From: Cordylochernes scorpioides
Taxonomy: Eukaryota > Arthropoda > Arachnida > Pseudoscorpiones > Chernetidae
Direction: 5' to 3'
Assembly: GCA_030710605.1 (NCBI GenBank)
Contig: CP092877.1
Location: 41,896,406-41,960,405 of the forward strand
DNA: 64,000 nucleotides
Positions within the stretch are counted from its first letter, which is position 1; every line of letters starts with the position of its first letter. Shown here one piece after another: positions 57,989 to 64,000 of the stretch. The translations under genes and the position numbers were made by a program. The notes below the pieces were generated by a model that saw only the letters and a program-made list of their open reading frames with translations, made no database searches and was not told the DNA's origin.

Positions 57989-58725
57989 TACAAAATCAAG
58001 GATTTCACGAGCTGAAAGTTGGCGATTTTGAGATGCGCCAAGAATTCGCTGCATGGGTTTTCCGGCAAATTGATATTGGTGAAAACAGGCTGTCGAATTT
58101 TCTGTGGACAGATGATGCTCACTTTTCTCTAAACGGAGAATTTAACATTCAAAACAGCCACATTTGGGCAACAGAAAACCCTAGGATATTTATAGAAATG
58201 CCATGTATCAGCCTAGAGTTTCAGTTTTGTGTGGGTTCACTTCTTCTTTTATTATTGGGCCATTTTCTTTGAAAAATCAATGGAAGAACTTTTAAATCCG
58301 TTTTTGTAACTGGTGAACGTTATTTTCAACTTTTGAGAGAAAAGGGTATTCCCATATTGCAGGGCAGACAAGCACTAAGCGAAATAACATTCATGAAAGA
58401 TGGAGGACCTCCTCATATCTCCCGAGGTGGCAACCAATTTCTGAAGGATACGTCTGGTGAAAATCGTGTGATAAGTCGCCATTTTATATACCAGTGGCCT
58501 CCAAGATCACTAGACTTGTCGCCTTGCGATTTTTGGTTATGGAGATACATTAAATCGTGTTTTGATCGATTCCGGCCCACCACATTGGCCATGTTGAAGG
58601 CTTCTAGCAGACGGCACGTTTCATCAATTTCAACAGATATGTTATTTAATGCTGTCCATTCTGTCATCTATCGTCTGCAGGCGGTGTTTGAGAATGAAGG
58701 GCGCCACATTGAGCAAGGATTGTGA
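57989..58725 (+). pseudogene. Tc1-like transposase catalytic domain (right copy)
   Basis: Equivalent of 11452-12188 with the same Asp motifs and frame slips. Minor substitutions only. Confidence 0.85.
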
Positions 58726-59769
58726 CCTAATACAAGAGAGAAGGCAGTTACCTCAAGTGTTATATAAGCTGCCATGTATTTTATTATCTACCAATATTTT
58801 GCAGCTCTTTGTGTTGGGTTATGGGGATAATAAATGCTGTCCTCACATCTTGACTCTTTTTTTTGTGAACAGTAATTTTTTGTTTGTCATTTGCTCACAT
58901 ATTATGTCGTGCAAACTAAAGTGTTATAACTTCTCGAATAACACTGGTACACACAATTTTGCCCCTCATGTTTAGTTTTTCGCTTTTCGCTCATTAGAAG
59001 AAATAGCATAAAGAATATTTTCTATAAACCAATAACTATAGAAATTTTGTGCAAAAAAAAAAAAATACAAAATGATTTTACTACCACGTTTTTCAACGCA
59101 AAAGGTCGATCTAAAAATGATTTTTATTTGAGGGGAAATATTTTTAAAATTGTGTACAGTATAAAAACAACGATAACATTTGACAAGCCCATAGGATATC
59201 TGGAATAATGTACGACAAATATATTTTGTCACTCCCCTCTATATTTCATTTTTGGATCATGACTAATATCCAGTTAAATAGTCAAGGGTCGCCAATTAGT
59301 CAGGAAACTACACATTCCTTATAGCAAGAAATCCTATTAGTAGTGCCATCATAATTTTTGCTACTATATTAACATTTCAAACAATCGTTTATTGATACCA
59401 GCAGGGTTTTTCAAACATTCAAGCTATTTCACAAAACCTATTTCACATTTTTGCTACGTTTTAATTTGCATATACCTATTTTACATATCTCGGATGGTTC
59501 AAATTCACATAAATAGGTACCGCTCAGCAAGAGCAACCTAGTTCATGATAATTGAACAATGAATAATATGTGAAGGTTATTCACATATTAAACAAATTTT
59601 AACGCGGGATTTAATCCCGGTTCATGACTGTCGGGAATCGAGCGTGTTACCCTCTCATCCACCGACTTATTGTCTGGAATCGAGCGTGTTACCCTCTCAT
59701 CCACCGACTTTTATATCTCGGATTGCATATAAAAAATGTCATCCTTTATTATACTTTTGGCGAAATGGT
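58726..59769. other. Tc1-like 3' non-coding region (right copy)
   Basis: Equivalent of 12189-13229. The 42-bp tandem pair is at 59629-59712. Confidence 0.7.
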
Positions 59770-60069
59770 GTTTTATTAATTTAACATTTGATATTATAAG
59801 GGTTATTTCCTGGTATTAAAAAAGGAAAAATATGTGTCGACCATTTATATATTTCAATTTATCAAACAATTTGGCCGCTTAATCTCTGATTCTGGTAGAG
59901 CGCCATCTAGCAAATAAAATTGTACTCAAATCAATTTAGAATTTTTCATTATTTGCCATAAAAATTCCCATTGCATCCTGAACACCATGGTGCTTACCCC
60001 ATTGTTCTAGCGCGAATATTCGCGGAGTTATTAATTTTTAAAATAGTGCGGGACTTTTGGATCACCCTG
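59770..60069 (-). repeat. Right TIR of Tc1-like copy B'
   Basis: Reverse complement of 47474-47775. TA at 60070-60071. Confidence 0.85.
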
Positions 60070-60071
60070 TA

Positions 60072-60600
60072 TAGAAATAAAATGGCCTGAGTGGGAATAT
60101 GAGGAAAGGGAATATAAAATAACGGGATCAAAACAACCCTCTTAGTCACCAGATGTCAGCCTTTTCACTGGGGATAATTTATCTTACTCAAAGTAATTTA
60201 AAAGCATCTACATGTGAGGATCAAGGGACAGTTCCCACCGAGGTGGTCTCAACACCAGTTGTTCCCAGGGTGGTCCTCCACCCTTCTCTCTTTTCTCCCC
60301 GATCTACTCCTCATAGAGGTTTTGCCTCTGTCGCCTGTGTTTCCTTACCACTCATCACACAACTACCACGACTGAATAACAAATCACCGCATACATACAT
60401 ATTACACGATTTTTTAATCTAAAGTAATATGAAAGACAGAAAAAAATATATAATTGAATATATATGTAAATATGTGAAATATTATAAAATATAAACCTGT
60501 AAATATAGTTAAGGATTTGCATTGTAATTAAGAAAAAGCTTCTCTCGCTGGCGAGCGGTCGCGTGAAACTGCTCTCGCTGGCAGGCATGCGCGCGCACAG
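60072..60600. other. Non-coding spacer (right copy)
   Basis: Equivalent of 13530-14055. Nothing recognised. Confidence 0.5.
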
Positions 60601-61030
60601 GGAAGTCACGTGCTGGTGTTCTCGCCGCCAGCCAGTGATCGGAAGGGAGAATTGCAGGTGTCTTCTGCTCTGCTGGAACCTTATTGTCTTGGAGAATGCG
60701 AATTTTGAGGCAAATAGTCCCATTAATGAGACATGGAGAAAGTCGTGCTATTTTCGCTTTCTTCACTATTCTACCCTTTGCAAGCTTTGCAGTTTCTCTT
60801 GGAAATGACTCAGTCTGCACCCACTGTACAAGTGTCATCACTGCTGACCTGTATTCTTCGGGGCTGACAGTGAAGCTGTGCTGCCGTACTTTATTATTTT
60901 CCATGACAGCTTCCCATGGTGATTCAACTCACCGCTTCTTGTACCAGAATCGGGCGGCCTTTTGAACTGCCGCGGCTCGACAGACTAATCGGTTGAGGGA
61001 GCTGAAATCTTCAAGATTCAAGAGTCGTGT
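60601..61030 (-). pseudogene. BEL/Pao pol fragment, second family (right copy)
   Basis: Here the frame is open from 60904, adding SPEEYRSAVMTLVQWVQTES before the RETAKLAKGRIV block. This confirms the BEL linker reading and shows that the left copy carries an extra G near 14259. Confidence 0.65.
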
Positions 61031-61073
61031 CAAAGGACGGTGGAGTCTTGGCCTCTTCCTTTGCGTCTTGTAG

Positions 61074-61240
61074 CTGAGACCAAACACACTATAGGCATCC
61101 ATTTAACCGAACATCAAAGATGTATCAGAAACCGCGACAATAGATCTCAAATCTTTCAACATATAAATTGCGCTTTACACGCATTTAACGTTACACAAGC
61201 CACCTCCAACTATATAAACGTTGAAAAACACATTGAGATT
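61074..61240 (+). pseudogene. Possible Penelope-like fragment (right copy)
   Basis: Equivalent of 14530-14700. Confidence 0.3.
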
Positions 61241-61248
61241 AGCAGCAA

Positions 61249-61410
61249 TGTTGTTGTTATCGTGTCCAATGGAGAGCATCAGATATCTTATGCATCTCTA
61301 TCACAGTAGTTGCAATGTCCACAATCTTGGGTGTGTAAAGCTGCTGCACTGGTTCCATGTCAATTTTATGAAAGGTTCGCCTGTCTTTTGTTCTAAAACG
61401 TTTTTTTAAA
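61249..61410 (-). pseudogene. LINE 3'-end fragment (right copy)
   Basis: Equivalent of 14705-14865, ending in the same ACAACAAC-type tail. Confidence 0.65.
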
Positions 61411-61504
61411 AAATAACGAGCGGTAAACAACGGTCTTCGGTTGTTTTTAATTTTAGCTTTCGAGGAGTAAAGGGAGTGCCCTACGCTCGCAAACCTACAA
61501 TATA

Positions 61505-62101
61505 TCTCTATATATATAAAAGTCAATGTCTGTCTGTCTGTTTCGCGATAAATTCAAAAAATACTGAACCAATTGGTACCAAATTTTGCATGTCGCTTTT
61601 TATAAACCTGAGGAAATTTTCGGCTACATTTTTCTTAATATTTTTGACTATTTCTTTTTTTCATTTGAAGAACTTTTTTTTACGCGGAGTAAATACGAGG
61701 CAAAGTAACAACGCGAGGCTAATTAAGCGACCAATGAGCGTTCTGCATTTCTTTTCAAGTTGCTTGCGTACCTTTTTAAGAATATCTTTTTATACAAGAG
61801 TGTTACTTTTTTTTACAAAAGTATTGAGAGAGAAATTTATATTACTAAGTTAAGGTAAGTTCACACAATGCAATTAAAAAAAAAACTTTACAAAATTAGC
61901 GTTACTGTATGTAAACAATGGCTTTCTTATTTTTTATCAATTTTTGTTCTGGCCTTTGTTTTGTTTTTCACAGTCAATATGATAATTCTTTAAATTAAAC
62001 AAACAATAGTCTATATGCAAAAAATACAGTAGTGAAAATTTAATATGAATTACTGTCTCATTTAACAGCCAAAACATGTGTTTGTCTAAAATTTATATTA
62101 C
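61505..62101 (+). mobile_element. Helitron-like 5' end remnant (right copy)
   Basis: Equivalent of 14964-15553. The last ~240 bp is plain AT-rich DNA before the BEL-1 LTR. Confidence 0.4.
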
Positions 62102-62932
62102 TGTTAAAACTATTTTACCGTTCTTTTACTTTGTACATAGAATGAAGATCTTAGGTGAAGGGAGACAACGAGCAAGATATCGACATGGTCGGGGAAGCCC
62201 CCGTTGAGACGAGGGGGCAAAGGTCAGCAGCGGGGAGGCAAAATCACGTGGACACCCGCGAGGTGATTGGTTGTTCGGAGAGCCCCGGGATGTGGCGTCA
62301 GATGGCAGGATTCCCTTGTTAGAAGCGGAGGGGAAAGTTGAGTTCCCTTGCCAGACGGAAAGACGTCTAAAAGCTATCCTGCAAGCAGCGTCTTGTGGAC
62401 GGAAAGACGTCAAATTATCCTACAAGCGGCGACTTGTGGACGGGAAGACGTCGAACAAAAATCCCACAAGCAGAGACTTGTGGACGGGAAAGGACGCATT
62501 GGAGTATCCCTCAAGCAGCAGCTTGAGAGCGGAAAAGACACTTAGACAACCAACGAGTCGCGACAATTGGACATCGCACAAGACAAGCCAAGCCAAGCCT
62601 GCGACGGTGCTGCTACGAGGTACTGTGTAAACAAACGCTCGACACCCCCCCCCCCCGCCATTTATTTTTGTCTTCCTTCCCTAAGACTACTTTAATTTTA
62701 CTTTACTTTTTTTTTGCTTAACCTTTTTTATCTAGTTTTTTTATCTCTGTTTTAATCTTTAAATACAACCATAATTCTATATATATATATAAGTGTAATA
62801 GTTTTTATCCCTTTTGTTTTTAATCTTTAAAATAAATCCTTTTATTATACTGTGTTTCTGTGCATTTATTTCCCCCATTGTTTTTCCTTTCAATCGATCA
62901 CCCTTTATTTTTTTTTTAAACGAACACGAACA
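62102..62932 (+). repeat. BEL-1 5' LTR (right copy)
   Basis: Same insertion site as in the left copy (flank TATTAC). 831 bp, including a longer C-run at ~62645. Primer site TGGTGAGCC at 62936. Confidence 0.9.
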
Positions 62933-62968
62933 TTTTGGTGAGCCGGACGTGATCGATTTAAAGGAAAT

Positions 62969-64000
62969 ATGGAGGAAATGGATGCAATTAAAAAGCGCAG
63001 AAAAGCCTTAAGAGGTACTTTCACTAGAATTATTAATGAAATAAATGGGGAATTTGAAAAGTCTCAAATTGATAAGAACGATATTTATTCTAAGTTTAAT
63101 AGACTAGTCTTATTACACGAAACTTGTAGATCTAAACGAAAAATATCAGGCTTTATTGGTAGTGAAAGAAGGGATTACAGAGGAAAGTATTGATAGGGAA
63201 TGGCAAGAATGCGATAAATATGAAGAGGAAAAGTTTGATATTCAACAGAAAGTCAGTGTATTACGGAATCCCGATAAAGAAGAAACAATCCCGATTGCTA
63301 GCGAGGACACTGTAATAAATGTGAAATTACCAGAGTTAGCCCTAAAAAGCTATGAGGGCTCTCTGGAAGGTTGGTTGCCTTGGTGGGCGCAGTTTTCGAA
63401 AATTCACGAAAATAATAATTTATCCGATAGCGATCGGTTTTTATATTTGCGTCAAGCAATTGTACCAAATTCAGAAGCCTATCGTGTTGTAGCAAGCTAT
63501 CCCGTTACAGGCGCCAACTATGTTTTGGCAGTACAAGCCCTACAGGAGCGATTCGGTGACCCGAATATACTGACAGAACTATATGTCAGACGTCTATTGA
63601 ATTCGGTTATATCTAATGTAAAGAAAGAAAATAGAAATTTAAGCAGTCTGTACGACGAACTGAGCAGTCACCTCCGGTCGTTAGAGACATTGGGCATTGA
63701 TCCCCAGTTGTCGGGTATTTTTTTATACCCTCTTGTCGAGTCTTCATTACCTTCGGATATTTTGAAAATTTGGCACAGGCATCCTTCTTCGGGTTATGGT
63801 ATGGAGTTAGCAAAACGGGAAGAAGCAGATAAAGGGGTTGGAGGAGCTCAAGAAAGGCTAAGGTTATTATTGGACTTTCTAAAAGCCGAAGTAAGGAGTG
63901 CTCAACGGCTGAAATTTGTGGAAAAAGGCTTTAAGCAGGAGGAACCCTATAAAAGGTCTTACAATGATGAGCCCAGAACAAGGAGCAATTTCAGACCCGC
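62969..64000 (+). pseudogene. BEL-1 gag (right copy, cut by window end)
   Basis: Starts MEEMDAIKKRRKALRGTFTR. The early frameshift near 63122 is shared with the left copy. From ~63150 the frame appears open to the window edge because the C-run at ~63704 has one more C than in the left copy, restoring LLYP-type continuation through WHRHPSSGYGMELAKR. Zinc knuckles and pol should follow outside the window. Confidence 0.85.

Larger units (their letters stand above)
47474..60069 (+). mobile_element. Tc1-like copy B' with nested insertions (right copy)
   Basis: Equivalent of 770-13527 with the same TIRs (47474-47775; 59770-60069), TA flanks and internal order. 12596 bp. Confidence 0.85.
46705..64000. 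repeat. Right copy of ~17.3 kb direct duplication
   Basis: Partner of 1-17447. Relative to the left copy it has lost 60 bp and 148 bp inside Copia-1 pol, has about 45 bp more at ~53500, and lacks single-base insertions or deletions that break Copia-1 gag (left ~7972) and BEL-1 gag (left ~17150). The upstream flank 44182-46704 shows what probably precedes the left copy as well. Confidence 0.95.

Overview
The window is eukaryotic and almost entirely transposable elements. Several features point to an arthropod, probably an insect: the TE families (Copia, Gypsy, BEL/Pao, RNase H-bearing LINEs, mariner and Tc1-like DNA transposons), the AT-rich intergenic DNA, and one exon that reads like the N-terminus of an insect acyl-CoA desaturase with GT/AG splice signals. 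I cannot name the species. No bacterial operon, rRNA, convincing tRNA or CRISPR array is present.

Layout. 1-17447 and 46705-64000 are two near-identical direct copies of one TE nest. Each copy holds the tail of a Tc1-like transposase (copy A) and then a second Tc1-like element (copy B, 770-13527 and 47474-60069) with ~300 bp terminal inverted repeats and TA target duplications. Copy B is stuffed with a Copia element (Copia-1), a solo LTR inside that Copia, and parts of two LINEs. After it come remnants of another BEL element, a LINE tail and a Helitron-like piece, then a BEL/Pao element (BEL-1). In the left copy BEL-1 runs to its 3' LTR, which is cut by a 100-N assembly gap (22643-22742). In the right copy the window ends inside gag.

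Between the two copies lie four things. 22743-27009 has no recognisable gene. A Gypsy element (27013-35176) has LTRs that look identical, yet its pol is broken. The desaturase exon follows at 35759-35948. A complete Copia element (Copia-2, 38081-42771, minus strand, TSD TATTA) comes next, and then a foldback repeat and a Tc1-like element (copy A) carrying a mariner (44471-45818).

No autonomous mobile element is clearly intact; each large ORF carries a stop, a frameshift, a rearrangement or an altered catalytic residue. The most informative event is a ~3.55 kb inversion inside the nest. Its breakpoints share ATGG, it splits Copia-1 and a LINE at once, and it creates a chimeric Copia-gag/LINE-RT reading frame that is open for 341 codons in the right copy. 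Three LTR elements also carry altered RT active-site residues. I see no new defence or metabolic system; the novelty is in TE architecture and a possible haplotype-duplication artefact.
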